In this document: in pieces, positions 25,232-33,428 of the stretch
Numbering within the stretch: position 1 is the stretch's first letter
Layout: each line of letters opens with the position of its first letter
DNA from: an uncultured Bacteroides sp.
Lineage (GTDB): Bacteria; Bacteroidota; Bacteroidia; Bacteroidales; Bacteroidaceae
Direction of reading: 5' to 3'
NCBI GenBank assembly: GCA_949285025.1
Contig: CASDXG010000107.1
Span: 1-39,060 of the forward strand
Length of the DNA stretch: 39,060 nucleotides
The notes under the pieces: model-generated
What the model was told of the DNA's origin: nothing
Databases searched by the model: none
Seen by the model: only the letters and a program-made list of their open reading frames with translations
Program-made: the position numbers and the translations under genes

Positions 25232-25263
25232 CAAATGTATTGTATAAACAATTATCATACAAT
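25232..25263 (-). promoter_or_regulatory. Promoter of the cupin gene
   Basis: On the minus strand: ATTG (25263-25260), 20 bp, TACATTTG (25239-25232), 36 bp before the start codon at 25196. Confidence 0.65.
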
Positions 25264-25401
25264 AAGTTACAACAAAGAAACATGGTTACATCACAGTAAC
25301 TCTTGCTGTAAAACAACATTTTGCAAGGACAAAAAAATTACAAGAATCAGCAAAAAAAATATTTTACATAAAAGGCATTCCGCAAAACATACTGCCTAAT
25401 A

Positions 25402-26163
25402 TCAACTTTTTTTATAGCAGATGGTTCCGGTTGCTTGATTTGTGGGCATGACCAAAACCTCAGCAATTTGTATATGAGCCGGAGCAGATGCTGCAAAATA
25501 AACCACTTCAGCCACATCATCACCGTTAAGTGCGCGAATACCTTTGTAGAAATCATCGGCACGTTTCTTATCACCTCTGTAACGAACAACTGTAAAATTT
25601 GTTTCTACCATTCCGGGCTTTATGTTTGTCACCCGCAAAGGAGTGTCCACCAAATCAATACGCAGCCCGTCCGACAGTGCTTTTACTGCAGCTTTTGTCG
25701 CGCAATAGACACTTCCTCCGGGATAGGCAGCCTCGCCGGCAATGGAACCGATATTGATAACATGTCCGCACCCGCGTTCTATCATACCGGGTACAACCAT
25801 TCGGGTCATGGCCAGCAAACCTTTAATATTCGTATCGATTACGATATCCCACTCGTCAAGATTTCCTTCAAACTCTTTATCAAGCCCGATAACCAGTCCT
25901 GCGTTATTGATAAGAATATCAATATTTTTCCATTTCCCTTCCAAAGATTTTATCGCATTGTGCATCGCATTTCTGTCACGCACATCGAAAGGTAAAGTTA
26001 ATACATCCACTCCTTGAGCGGAAAGTTCTTTCTTTAAGGATTCCAATTTCCCAATATTCCTTCCATTCAATATCAAATCAGAACCCATTGCTGCAAATTT
26101 CCGTGCACACCCCTCACCTATTCCACTGGTTGCACCCGTAATAAATACAATCTTATTTTTCAT
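25402..26163 (-). CDS. Short-chain dehydrogenase/reductase (YdfG-like)
   Basis: A 253-residue NAD(P)-dependent oxidoreductase of the classical SDR family. TGATSGIGEG binds the cofactor (residues 10-19). NNAG (about 87-90), the catalytic Ser in INIGSIAGEAAYPGG and YCATK (Tyr, Lys) complete the active site. NGRN after the second strand suggests NADP preference. The overall sequence resembles YdfG, which oxidises L-allo-threonine and 3-hydroxy acids. The gene starts 9 bp after the CBM9-like gene and shares its transcript. Confidence 0.92.
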   Translation of the reverse strand: MKNKIVFITGATSGIGEGCARKFAAMGSDLILNGRNIGKLESLKKELSAQGVDVLTLPFDVRDRNAMHNAIKSLEGKWKNIDILINNAGLVIGLDKEFEGNLDEWDIVIDTNIKGLLAMTRMVVPGMIERGCGHVINIGSIAGEAAYPGGSVYCATKAAVKALSDGLRIDLVDTPLRVTNIKPGMVETNFTVVRYRGDKKRADDFYKGIRALNGDDVAEVVYFAASAPAHIQIAEVLVMPTNQATGTICYKKS

Positions 26164-26172
26164 ATCTCAAAA

Positions 26173-26838
26173 TTATGCTTCAAAATTAATTTTTCCAAAG
26201 AAGTCCGGACAGTGAAAACATGGTTTCGGCAGATTTATCGGATTCCATGAAAGGAAATGAGGTTCTGTAAGTAAATCTCCACATTTATAGAAATTTGCAT
26301 ATCCTGTCATACCGTCAAGCAAGCTTATCGGGTGACGGACAAATACAGAAACAGGAATAATCATAGCCAATTCCCATGCGCAATTTCCCATACGTTCGGC
26401 AAAAGACTCAGACCCTAATGAACTCCACCGCTGTACGCATCTCGTCACATCAACAGGAATGTGTTCGCGTTTACCCGGAATTCCGTATTCCACCAACAGT
26501 CTTCCGGCACAATTACACTCAAAATTATAGTATTCATCTCTTTCACCGGAGAGGTGAATGAAAAATTCCACACACGAATCTTCCCAGACACGGCCGTTGT
26601 CTGCTGGTGCAACAGCACGTATGCTTTTTTCGTTTACACGATAGTGCAATAAAATAGCCGTCCCCATATGAGCAATACGGAACAGAACTTCCGGACGATA
26701 CGGGTAATTCTCCCAATTCACTTCTGCAATATGCTGAAATCCGATACCGTGATCATCAAGCAAAACCGGCACATGTTTTACCGGGAAATTCTCAGGCATA
26801 GAGATTTTTCTTATATATAATTCTTTTTTGAGATGCAT
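26173..26838 (-). CDS. CBM9-like carbohydrate-binding domain protein
   Basis: A 221-residue protein without a signal peptide. The beta-sandwich markers of the CBM9-like group are present: IAEVNWENYPYRPEVLFRIA, VWEDSCVEFFIHL, YYNFECNCAGRLLVEYG, and the C-terminal HFLSWNPINLPKPCFHCPDFFGKINF that closes the fold. In Bacteroidota, stand-alone copies are common and their role is not settled. ATG 26799 (MPENF) is a possible alternative start, although the -7 element TAGTTTTG at 26849-26856 fits 26838. It forms an operon with the SDR. Confidence 0.8.
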   Translation of the reverse strand: MHLKKELYIRKISMPENFPVKHVPVLLDDHGIGFQHIAEVNWENYPYRPEVLFRIAHMGTAILLHYRVNEKSIRAVAPADNGRVWEDSCVEFFIHLSGERDEYYNFECNCAGRLLVEYGIPGKREHIPVDVTRCVQRWSSLGSESFAERMGNCAWELAMIIPVSVFVRHPISLLDGMTGYANFYKCGDLLTEPHFLSWNPINLPKPCFHCPDFFGKINFEA

Positions 26839-26848
26839 CGTTCATATA

Positions 26849-26856
26849 CAAAACTA
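26849..26856 (-). promoter_or_regulatory. -7 element for the CBM9-SDR pair
   Basis: TAGTTTTG on the minus strand, 10 bp before the ATG. No clear -33 element. Confidence 0.4.
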
Positions 26857-27066
26857 AAGGAAGTACAGCCTTTTTACTTATTTATTTATACAAAGTTATC
26901 ACAATCGCATTTTAAAGAAGAGGCGTATTAACGTTTTTAATACTATTTTGCCATTCTTTTGTCCGGTGAATGCTTCAATCGTTTATAAGTATGTTTTTGA
27001 ATAAGATAGAGCTGTATACAAACCTAAATTGAACCGCACAGTAACATTGTTTACATTCAACTGCGC

Positions 27067-27074
27067 TAACTTTG
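27067..27074 (+). promoter_or_regulatory. -7 element of the aldo-keto reductase gene
   Basis: TAACTTTG on the plus strand, 31 bp before the ATG at 27106. The -33 is only partial (TTTA/TTG at 17-18 bp). The rest of 26857-27066 holds no gene that I can see. Confidence 0.5.
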
Positions 27075-27105
27075 CAGTAGAAAAACCTATTAAAAGAACT
27101 GCGTT

Positions 27106-28059
27106 ATGGCAAACAATGAGAATTATCCTAAAATTGCCCTCGGCACATGGTCGTGGGGTACAGGTGTCGCCGGAGGCGACCAGGTGTTTGGGAACAATCT
27201 TTCTACAGAAGATTTGAAGCCCGTATTTGATGCAGCTATGAACAACGGACTGAACCTTTGGGACACGGCAACCGTGTATGGCATGGGAGCGTCGGAGGAT
27301 ATCCTGGCAAGTTTCGTAAAGCAGTATCCGCGCGAACAGGTGCTTATCTCTACCAAGTTCACACCTCAGATAGCATCCGACTCGCCGAATGCCGTGGGAG
27401 AAATGCTGGATGTCAGTCTGAAGCGGTTCGGAACGGATTATGTAGATATTTATTGGATACACAATCCGGCTGATGTGAAGCGATGGACACCCGGATTGAT
27501 TCCTGCGCTGAAGAAAGGGAAGATAAAAAACGTGGGTGTATCCAACCACAATTTGGCGGAACTGAAGTGTGCGGAAGAAATCCTCTCGTCCGAAGGTTTC
27601 CACATATCGGCGGTACAAAACCATTATAGTCTTATTTACCGTTCATCGGAGGACGCGGGCATCATCGACTATTGCCGCGAACACGGCATGAACTTCTTTG
27701 CTTATATGATATTAGAGCAAGGTGCACTTTCCGGCAAATACGATGCGGAACATCTGATGCCGCAGAACAGTTCACGGGATGAAACTTACAACGCCCAACT
27801 GGTGCGGATGGGCGAATTGCTTGCGGCATTGCGTGAAACAGCACAGATGCACGGAGCGACTGTGCCGCAGGTGGTCATCGCATGGGCGATTACCAAACAT
27901 ACCTTGCCCATCATCGGTGTGACCAAACCCCACCATGTGGAAGATGCGGTAAAGGCTGCCGCCCTCCGTTTGACGGATGCTGAAATAACCTGCCTCGATG
28001 AAGTGTCGAGAAAAATGGATGTAAATACCAGAGGCTCTTGGGAACATCCGATGTGTTAA
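27106..28059 (+). CDS. Aldo/keto reductase
   Basis: A 317-residue NADP-dependent (beta/alpha)8 reductase. The catalytic tetrad is visible: Asp53 and Tyr58 (WDTATVYG), Lys84 (ISTKFTP), His119 (YWIHNP). The C-terminal cofactor loop PIIGVTKPHHVEDAV is typical. The start at 27106 (MANNENYPKIALGTWSWG) agrees with family N-termini. It heads the plus-strand redox set, followed by a broken lipoprotein gene and then the CMD-cupin gene. The substrate is not known; carbonyls of aromatic or sugar compounds are typical. Confidence 0.93.
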   Translation: MANNENYPKIALGTWSWGTGVAGGDQVFGNNLSTEDLKPVFDAAMNNGLNLWDTATVYGMGASEDILASFVKQYPREQVLISTKFTPQIASDSPNAVGEMLDVSLKRFGTDYVDIYWIHNPADVKRWTPGLIPALKKGKIKNVGVSNHNLAELKCAEEILSSEGFHISAVQNHYSLIYRSSEDAGIIDYCREHGMNFFAYMILEQGALSGKYDAEHLMPQNSSRDETYNAQLVRMGELLAALRETAQMHGATVPQVVIAWAITKHTLPIIGVTKPHHVEDAVKAAALRLTDAEITCLDEVSRKMDVNTRGSWEHPMC

Positions 28060-28077
28060 TCTTTTAAATTATCCACA

Positions 28078-28217
28078 ATGATGAAAAAGACATTATTTTT
28101 ATGTGTGGCACTGTGCATGACTTTGGGACTCATCGCTTGCGATAACGGCAAATTTCTGTCGCCAAGCCTATAGATTCGTTCGTCTCAGACATCCAACTGC
28201 CACAGTATGATAGCTGA
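28078..28217 (+). pseudogene. Truncated lipoprotein gene remnant
   Basis: The ATG at 28078 (or 28081) opens a frame with a lipoprotein signal, MMKKTLFLCVALCMTLGLIA then Cys, lipobox LIAC, but it stops at the TAG at 28171-28173, leaving a 31-residue product. A different frame beginning around 28154 reads SVAKPIDSFVSDIQ and stays open to the TGA at 28215. The pattern suggests a frameshift plus loss of the middle of a lipoprotein gene, possibly one of the flavodoxin-like lipoproteins of Bacteroidales, although that parent is a guess. The remaining bases to 28297 are non-coding. Confidence 0.5.
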
Positions 28218-28297
28218 ATGACAGAGTGAATTCAATTACTCTGGAAACAAACTGCTTTTGAATAATACGATTTATTAACGAAAAAAGAAGTGTAAAC

Positions 28298-29125
28298 ATG
28301 AGAACAATTATTTGCATCGTATTGACACTGTTAACGATTACACCAATGGTAAACGCACAGACAAAAATAAAACAGACTGCCGGAAGGGAGCAGTTGGGCA
28401 ATTTCGCACCCAAGTTTGCGGAACTGAACGATGATGTGCTTTTCGGTGAAGTCTGGAGCCGGACAGACAAACTTGGTCTGCGCGACCGGAGCATGGTTAC
28501 GATTACTGCACTTATCAGTTCAGGTATCACAGATTCTTCTTTGACATATCATTTGCAGACCGCCAAGAAGAACGGCATCACCCATACCGAGATTGCGGAG
28601 ATTCTGACGCAAGTCGGCTTTTATGCCGGATGGCCTAAAGCATGGGCTGCATTCCGTCTGGCAAAAGATGTGTGGACAGAAGAAACGGCTGCCGCAGACG
28701 AAAAGGCTAAATTCGAACGGGAAATGATATTCCCCATCGGCAAGCCTAATGATGCTTATGCCCGATACTTTATCGGACAAAGCTACTTGGCATCGGTATC
28801 TTCGGAACAGGTCGGCATCAATAATGTAACATTCGAACCGGGTTGCCGCAATAATTGGCACATACACCACGCCAAGAAGGGCGGCGGACAACTGCTGGTC
28901 TGCATGGCAGGTACAGGTTGGTATCAGGAATGGGGTAAGCCTGCACGTCTGCTCCATCCCGGCGATGTGGTCAATATCCCGGCGGAAGTAAAGCATTGGC
29001 ACGGTGCCACAGCCGACAGTTGGTTTGCTCATTTGGCTATAGAAGTGCCCGGAGAGAAGACAAGTAACGAATGGCTTGAACCGGTAACCGACGAAACATA
29101 TAACAAATTACAAAAGGAGGAATAA
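28298..29125 (+). CDS. Exported carboxymuconolactone decarboxylase-cupin fusion protein
   Basis: A 275-residue protein with a signal peptide (MRTIICIVLTLLTITPMVNAQ). Residues about 35-125 are a CMD/AhpD-like helical domain (DRSMVTITALISSG, LTYHLQTAKKNGITHTEIAE, FYAGWPKAWAAFRLA) without the CxxC of true AhpD. Residues about 165-255 are a cupin (NNWHIHHAKKGGGQLLVCMA, LHPGDVVNIPAEVKHWHGA) with a full His/Glu-type metal site. The two-domain form is widespread and is usually linked to quinone, aromatic or electrophile chemistry. It is 3 bp upstream of the flavin reductase gene, within a packed operon. Confidence 0.85.
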   Translation: MRTIICIVLTLLTITPMVNAQTKIKQTAGREQLGNFAPKFAELNDDVLFGEVWSRTDKLGLRDRSMVTITALISSGITDSSLTYHLQTAKKNGITHTEIAEILTQVGFYAGWPKAWAAFRLAKDVWTEETAAADEKAKFEREMIFPIGKPNDAYARYFIGQSYLASVSSEQVGINNVTFEPGCRNNWHIHHAKKGGGQLLVCMAGTGWYQEWGKPARLLHPGDVVNIPAEVKHWHGATADSWFAHLAIEVPGEKTSNEWLEPVTDETYNKLQKEE

Positions 29126-29131
29126 GAAATG
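29114..29131 (+). promoter_or_regulatory. Unusually strong ribosome binding site of the flavin reductase gene
   Basis: AAGGAGG with an 8-nt spacer to the ATG at 29129. Most genes in the window lack such a site, so it marks this gene, and the next with AAAGGAGG at 29703-29710, as different from their neighbours. Confidence 0.7.
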
Positions 29132-29704
29132 AAAAGAAATATTGGTTCAGTTTTAGCCCTGTATCCGAGTCCTGCGGTTGTCATCGGAACAATAATGGAA
29201 GACAAGCCCACATGGCTATTGGCCGGACATGTAGGAATTATCGGGCACGACCGCATTATGGTCAGCCTTTATAAGCCTCATTATACGAATCAAGGAATCA
29301 AGGCAACAGATAAGTTATCAGTTAATGTGGTTGATGAAAAATTGCTGCCTCGTGCCGACTATGTAGGCATTACAAGCGGAGCGAAAACGGACAAGTCGGA
29401 AGTGTTCGGATGGCATTTGGGCGAAGGTCAGACTCCCGTCATAGAGGACAGCCCGCTGGTGATGGAATGTGAAGTGGTGGACAATTACAAGACGGAAACT
29501 TTCGACAACTTCATCTGCAAGATTAACGCCACACATGTGGAGGAGGATTGCCTCAATGAGAATAACAGGGTGGACTATAACAAGTTGAAGCCCGTTCTGT
29601 TTGAAATGCCAACCTATTCTTATCTGCGTACAGGCGAGATGATTGGCAAATGTACTCAACCAGGCAAGGAATATCGGGAAAAACAGTCAAAGCAATCAAA
29701 ATAA
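29129..29704 (+). CDS. Flavin reductase-like FMN-binding protein
   Basis: A 191-residue protein of the flavin reductase/PNPOx-like split-barrel group. YPSPAVVIGT opens the FMN-binding barrel. Other family pieces are WLLAGHVGIIGHDRIMVSL, the FMN phosphate-contact region (THY/GIKATDKLSVNVV), and a late PLVMECEVVDNYK strand. It probably supplies reduced flavin or reduces a quinone-like substrate in the cytoplasm. Strong RBS upstream, 4-OT gene 12 bp downstream. Confidence 0.88.
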   Translation: MKRNIGSVLALYPSPAVVIGTIMEDKPTWLLAGHVGIIGHDRIMVSLYKPHYTNQGIKATDKLSVNVVDEKLLPRADYVGITSGAKTDKSEVFGWHLGEGQTPVIEDSPLVMECEVVDNYKTETFDNFICKINATHVEEDCLNENNRVDYNKLKPVLFEMPTYSYLRTGEMIGKCTQPGKEYREKQSKQSK

Positions 29705-29716
29705 AGGAGGATTATT

Positions 29717-29905
29717 ATGCCGTCTATTATAATGGAATTAGTAAAGATGAGCAAGGAAAAGAAAGCCCGACTCGTCAAGGAAGTAACCGAATCGACCGCG
29801 AAGATTACAGGGTTACCCAAGCAATCCATTTATGTATTTATCAAAGAGAACGAACCGGAGAATGTAGGTGTAGGAGGCATACTCCTACCGGACATGCAGA
29901 AATGA
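29717..29905 (+). CDS. 4-oxalocrotonate tautomerase-like enzyme
   Basis: A 62-residue subunit, the usual length for 4-OT. After Met removal the catalytic N-terminal Pro is exposed (MPSIIMEL). The following KKARLVKEVTESTAKITG helix and SIYVFIKENEPENVGVGG fit the family. Such enzymes ketonise enols in aromatic degradation or act as promiscuous tautomerases. A strong AAAGGAGG RBS lies 6 bp upstream. Adjacent to the CMD-cupin and flavin reductase genes, it supports an aromatic or quinone substrate. Confidence 0.88.
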   Translation: MPSIIMELVKMSKEKKARLVKEVTESTAKITGLPKQSIYVFIKENEPENVGVGGILLPDMQK

Positions 29906-29908
29906 GCC

Positions 29909-30547
29909 ATGCAGGAATTGAAAGTATTATTGGTAAATGGCAGTCCGCACAAGGAAGGATGTGTGCGGACTGCTTTATCCGAGATAGCGACCACATTGGA
30001 TAAGGAAGGTGTTAAGTCGGATATGTTTTGGATTGGCAACCAAGCCCTCGCAGGCTGCATCGGATGCGGATCTTGTATAGGGAAAAGAAAATGTTTCCGA
30101 GAGGATACGGTCAATGAGTTCGTACGAATCATGGACGATTATGACGGTTTCATATTCGGCACTCCCGTGCATTATGCCGGAGCAAGTGGCGGAATGACCT
30201 CGTTCCTCGACCGTGTATTTTTCATCGATGAATTCAATGGGGAACATATTGCTGGTAAACCTGCCGCAGCTATTGCTACTTGCCGCCGCAGCGGAGCTAC
30301 TGCGGCACTCGACCAGCTGAACAAATACATGACAGACTGCAATATGCCGATTGTTCCGTCGCAATACTGGAATGTGGTGCATGGAAACACTCCGGATGAA
30401 ATACGCCAGGATACGGAAGGATTGCAGACCATGCGTGTCCTGGCCAGAAATATGGCATGGATGCTGAAATGTTTCAGTTTGGGCGAAGAGCATGGCATTT
30501 CATACCCTGTTCATGAAAAGCATATAATGACCAACTTCATAAGGTAA
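29909..30547 (+). CDS. Iron-sulfur flavodoxin-type NAD(P)H oxidoreductase
   Basis: A 212-residue flavodoxin-fold protein. The FMN phosphate loop is NGSPHKEGCVR, a second flavin loop is FGTPVHYAGASGGM. CIGCGSCIGKRKC (CX2CX2CX5C), around residues 50-62, is the cluster-binding insertion of the iron-sulfur flavoprotein (Isf) type. It probably passes electrons to small molecules. It starts 3 bp after the tautomerase. Confidence 0.88.
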   Translation: MQELKVLLVNGSPHKEGCVRTALSEIATTLDKEGVKSDMFWIGNQALAGCIGCGSCIGKRKCFREDTVNEFVRIMDDYDGFIFGTPVHYAGASGGMTSFLDRVFFIDEFNGEHIAGKPAAAIATCRRSGATAALDQLNKYMTDCNMPIVPSQYWNVVHGNTPDEIRQDTEGLQTMRVLARNMAWMLKCFSLGEEHGISYPVHEKHIMTNFIR

Positions 30548-30554
30548 AAAGAAT

Positions 30555-31592
30555 ATGTGGAAGAAAACAATATCGCTTATGGCTATATCAACCTGCATGG
30601 CAGGAAATGTTGTGGCACAAAGCATTATTGATGTGCATTGTCATAATATCCTGCCATTTTATATGGAGGTATTGGAGAAGCACGATGCCGCGATGGACGA
30701 AGGCTTCCCCCTTCCGGCATGGAATGTCGGTGCACATTTGAAGTTCATGGAAGAGGCAGGCATAGGATGTTCCATCTTGACGATGCCCGCTCCCCAACCT
30801 TACTTCGACGATACGGAAGAATGTCAGCAGACAACACGCCGTTATAATGAATATTGCGCCAAGCTGAAAGCAGAATATCCCGGCAAGTTTCGGTTCTGTG
30901 CCTCATTGCCATTGCCCGATGTAAATGCTGCGATAACAGAAGCCGTATATGCACTTGACACGTTGGGAGCGGATGGCGTGAAACTGGCAACAAACAGTCG
31001 CGGGCAATATCTTGGCAACGAGGAACTCGACCCGCTGATGAAAGTGCTGGACGAGCGGAATGCCGTCATCATCCTCCATCCGCACAAGCCAGTGCCTGTA
31101 AACGAAGAACTGATGGCCGCTCTTCCGCTTGCTGCATACGAATATCCGGCGGAAACGACACGTGCTATTCTGAATATGTTGGTTCGCAATGTATTGGTGC
31201 GTTATCCGCACGTGAAGGTGATTGTGCCCCATTGCGGTTCATTTCTTCCGCTTGCCATTCCGCGTATAAAAGCACTAATCCCGGCCCTGCAAGCTAAAGG
31301 AATGATGAACGAAGTGAATATAGAGGTCAATCTCTCCCGCCTGTATTACGACTTGGCGGGAGCGGCTTCGCCAACCATCATACATAGTATGCTTACCATT
31401 ACCTCGCCTGACCATATACTTTATGGCTCGGATTACCCCTATCAGCCAGCGGAAGTATTGACGGAAAATTTGCGACGGTTGGAAAAGGATTTGTCCGAAG
31501 ACAAGGAATTATCAGCCTATATGGAAATGTTCTTATGGAAGAATGCCGGACAGCTTTTCCTGTCTCCTCCATTGAAATCTGCCTTAAAGTGA
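30555..31592 (+). CDS. Exported amidohydrolase-2 (ACMSD-like) family protein
   Basis: A 345-residue TIM-barrel metalloenzyme with a signal peptide (MWKKTISLMAISTCMAGNVVAQ). The metal/catalytic motifs of the amidohydrolase-2 group are present: VHCHN, AVIILHPHKP, VIVPHCGSF and YGSDYPYQP. The ACMSD-like branch decarboxylates or hydrolyses aromatic or enol acids. Located 7 bp downstream of the flavodoxin gene, it completes a putative electrophile/aromatic-acid pathway with a periplasmic step. Confidence 0.88.
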   Translation: MWKKTISLMAISTCMAGNVVAQSIIDVHCHNILPFYMEVLEKHDAAMDEGFPLPAWNVGAHLKFMEEAGIGCSILTMPAPQPYFDDTEECQQTTRRYNEYCAKLKAEYPGKFRFCASLPLPDVNAAITEAVYALDTLGADGVKLATNSRGQYLGNEELDPLMKVLDERNAVIILHPHKPVPVNEELMAALPLAAYEYPAETTRAILNMLVRNVLVRYPHVKVIVPHCGSFLPLAIPRIKALIPALQAKGMMNEVNIEVNLSRLYYDLAGAASPTIIHSMLTITSPDHILYGSDYPYQPAEVLTENLRRLEKDLSEDKELSAYMEMFLWKNAGQLFLSPPLKSALK

Positions 31593-31613
31593 AATTGAAA
31601 AAGTAAAAAACAT

Positions 31614-31621
31614 TAATTTTG
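31614..31621 (+). promoter_or_regulatory. -7 element just upstream of the AraC gene
   Basis: TAATTTTG ends 5 bp before the ATG at 31627, so transcription would begin at or very near the start codon, giving a leaderless or near-leaderless mRNA. The -33 is poor. Confidence 0.45.
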
Positions 31622-31626
31622 CAGAC

Positions 31627-32469
31627 ATGAACGGACAGATAGAAAACTTAATCAACTATGGCAACATCCTGTTAAGCTGTTGTATTTCCCACGATTTACA
31701 TTGGGAACACCGGATGCCGGCCCATTCCATCATCTTCGTACGCTCGGGAAAATTAGTAGTCGAAGGTAAGGATAAAACAGACGAGATTACGGCAGGCAAT
31801 TATGTGTTTGTACGTCGTGACTGCTCGGTGAATGTAACGAAAGTACCTCTTGACGGGAAGCCCTACCGTGGAATCAACTTTTCACTTCCACGCCATGAAC
31901 TAAAAGAATACTACAACCGTATAGCTGCCATCTGCAAGAAATTGCATCAAGTAAGACCGATAGCGCAAACCGTAAGCATCCTGCCGCAGACCACAGCACT
32001 GAAAAGTCTGTTTGATTCCTTCCTGCCATATACAGACAGCACCGATATTCCTTCAGACGAATGGCTGCAGCTGAAAGTGAAAGAAGCCGTCATGTCTCTG
32101 CTTGCTATTGACACCCGGTTCTATCCGACACTGTTCGATTTTAGTGAAGCATGGAAAATCGACCTGATAGACTTCATGGAACAAAACTACACGGAAGACC
32201 TGACGCTGGTGGAGTTCGCCTCTTACACAGGAAGAAGCCTTGCTACATTCAAACGCGACTTTGCCAAAGTCAGCCCCTTGCCTCCCCAACGATGGATTAT
32301 GGAACATCGTTTGGAAAAGGCAAAAAGCCTGTTGCTTGAAAATATCGCGACTGCACAAGATGTAGAATATATGGTAGGATTCAAGAACAGGTCGCATTTC
32401 TCACAAGCTTTCAAGAAAAAGTTTGGGTATGCACCGAGTAATTATCTCAAACTGTGCGTAGGGAAGTAA
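31627..32469 (+). CDS. AraC-family transcriptional regulator
   Basis: A 280-residue regulator. The N-terminal cupin-like sensor (about 15-110: PAHSIIFVRSGKLVVEGKDK, then ITAGNYVFVRRD) probably binds a small molecule. The C-terminal two-HTH domain spans about 178-277 (DLTLVEFASYTGRSLATFKR and VGFKNRSHFSQAFKKKFGYA). It closes the plus-strand redox set and is the natural candidate to control it, sensing its substrate. That target is inferred. Confidence 0.9.
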   Translation: MNGQIENLINYGNILLSCCISHDLHWEHRMPAHSIIFVRSGKLVVEGKDKTDEITAGNYVFVRRDCSVNVTKVPLDGKPYRGINFSLPRHELKEYYNRIAAICKKLHQVRPIAQTVSILPQTTALKSLFDSFLPYTDSTDIPSDEWLQLKVKEAVMSLLAIDTRFYPTLFDFSEAWKIDLIDFMEQNYTEDLTLVEFASYTGRSLATFKRDFAKVSPLPPQRWIMEHRLEKAKSLLLENIATAQDVEYMVGFKNRSHFSQAFKKKFGYAPSNYLKLCVGK

Positions 32470-32771
32470 AAATTGCCTTTATTTGAGACCTGCTAAAAGG
32501 GAATGCATCATAATAAGTATGTTCTTCTCTCAAAAAGTTCTCCCGACTCCAATAATTTTTTTGCGCGGGTAAGAGATTGGCAACTGTTCCTTAATACCGA
32601 ATCCGGTTCGAATCCCTATGCTCAGTCAACTTCTACATTTGGGAAACATAATGTTCTTCCATATACTATATTAATCATCTTCATAGGAACAAGTTGCCAT
32701 ATCCCATGCATCGGGCTATCGTTATACCGATTTGCCCGTATCCACGAGTATCATTACGCCTTTCGTCCGAA
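32470..32771. other. Convergent intergenic region, no supported gene
   Basis: About 300 bp between the AraC and RibD-like genes. There is no open frame with coding character. At 32560-32640 it contains a string resembling a tRNA T-loop (GGTTCGAATCC), but the arms do not pair. No clear terminator. Confidence 0.5.
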
Positions 32772-33428
32772 TTATTGTTTTATGGTATATTTCAGCCAAA
32801 CTGTACTTTCAGTTACCTGCTCCACACTTTCCAATCTGAGTAATGTAGCAGGACGGTTGATATCCTCAATGCCATCGAATACGGCTGTCATGCCTTTTCG
32901 TCCGTCAATGCCGGCTCCAATCATCACGCTTACCTCGTCTATCAGTCCGGCCTCAAGAAAAGCACCGTTGATATGCCCTCCACCAGTAATGGCAAGACGC
33001 TTCACTCCGAATTCGTTGGAAAGCCTGTTCATCGCCAACCGAAGGTCGATTCGTTCTTTACCAATGGCTATCCACGAAATATGTCGGGCGGTCAGATAGT
33101 CCAGATATTCCTTAGGGCAAGCCTCACTTGTGATGACAAGTAACGGACGATTATCATATACCGACTGTGACCAATGCAATGTACCATGCGTGTCAAGTGC
33201 CACAGTATAGCCAGCTGCACGGGTTGCCACGTAAAAACGTTCTTGCCCTATCGGTGTCTTGTCTGAAGGAACAAACGGTTCAGCATCGGCATAGTGCATT
33301 TGCATGGTCACTCTACCCATCAATTGCGAGGGGCAATCAAGTTTGTCCAATGCATCGTAATAAGCATTCGTAGGGTCAATCTGCTCGGTCATGTCACAAT
33401 CAATGCGTCCATCCACCGATTCCATCAT
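32772..33428 (-). CDS. RibD C-terminal/dihydrofolate reductase-like protein, 5' end disrupted
   Basis: A 218-residue NADPH-dependent reductase-type protein. DGRIDCDM after the start, SQLMGRVTMQM, LVITSEACPKEYLDYL, RLAITGGGHINGAFLEAGLIDE and the C-terminal VWLKYTIKQ are RibD-C/DHFR-like elements. The family normally starts MKRPYII...HMMESVDGRID. Here ATGAAACCTTATATTATTCAC is present just upstream (start 33451) but shifted out of frame, stopping at a TGA that overlaps the ATGATG at 33428. Only the shorter frame is intact, so the first beta strand is missing unless the reading is restored or coupled reinitiation occurs. Confidence 0.8.
   Translation of the reverse strand: MMESVDGRIDCDMTEQIDPTNAYYDALDKLDCPSQLMGRVTMQMHYADAEPFVPSDKTPIGQERFYVATRAAGYTVALDTHGTLHWSQSVYDNRPLLVITSEACPKEYLDYLTARHISWIAIGKERIDLRLAMNRLSNEFGVKRLAITGGGHINGAFLEAGLIDEVSVMIGAGIDGRKGMTAVFDGIEDINRPATLLRLESVEQVTESTVWLKYTIKQ

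Noticed and set aside
32560-32640. tRNA-like string with a T-loop (GGTTCGAATCC)
   Set aside because: Acceptor, anticodon and T arms do not pair when written out, so at most it is a decayed tRNA fragment. Not supported as a gene or att site.
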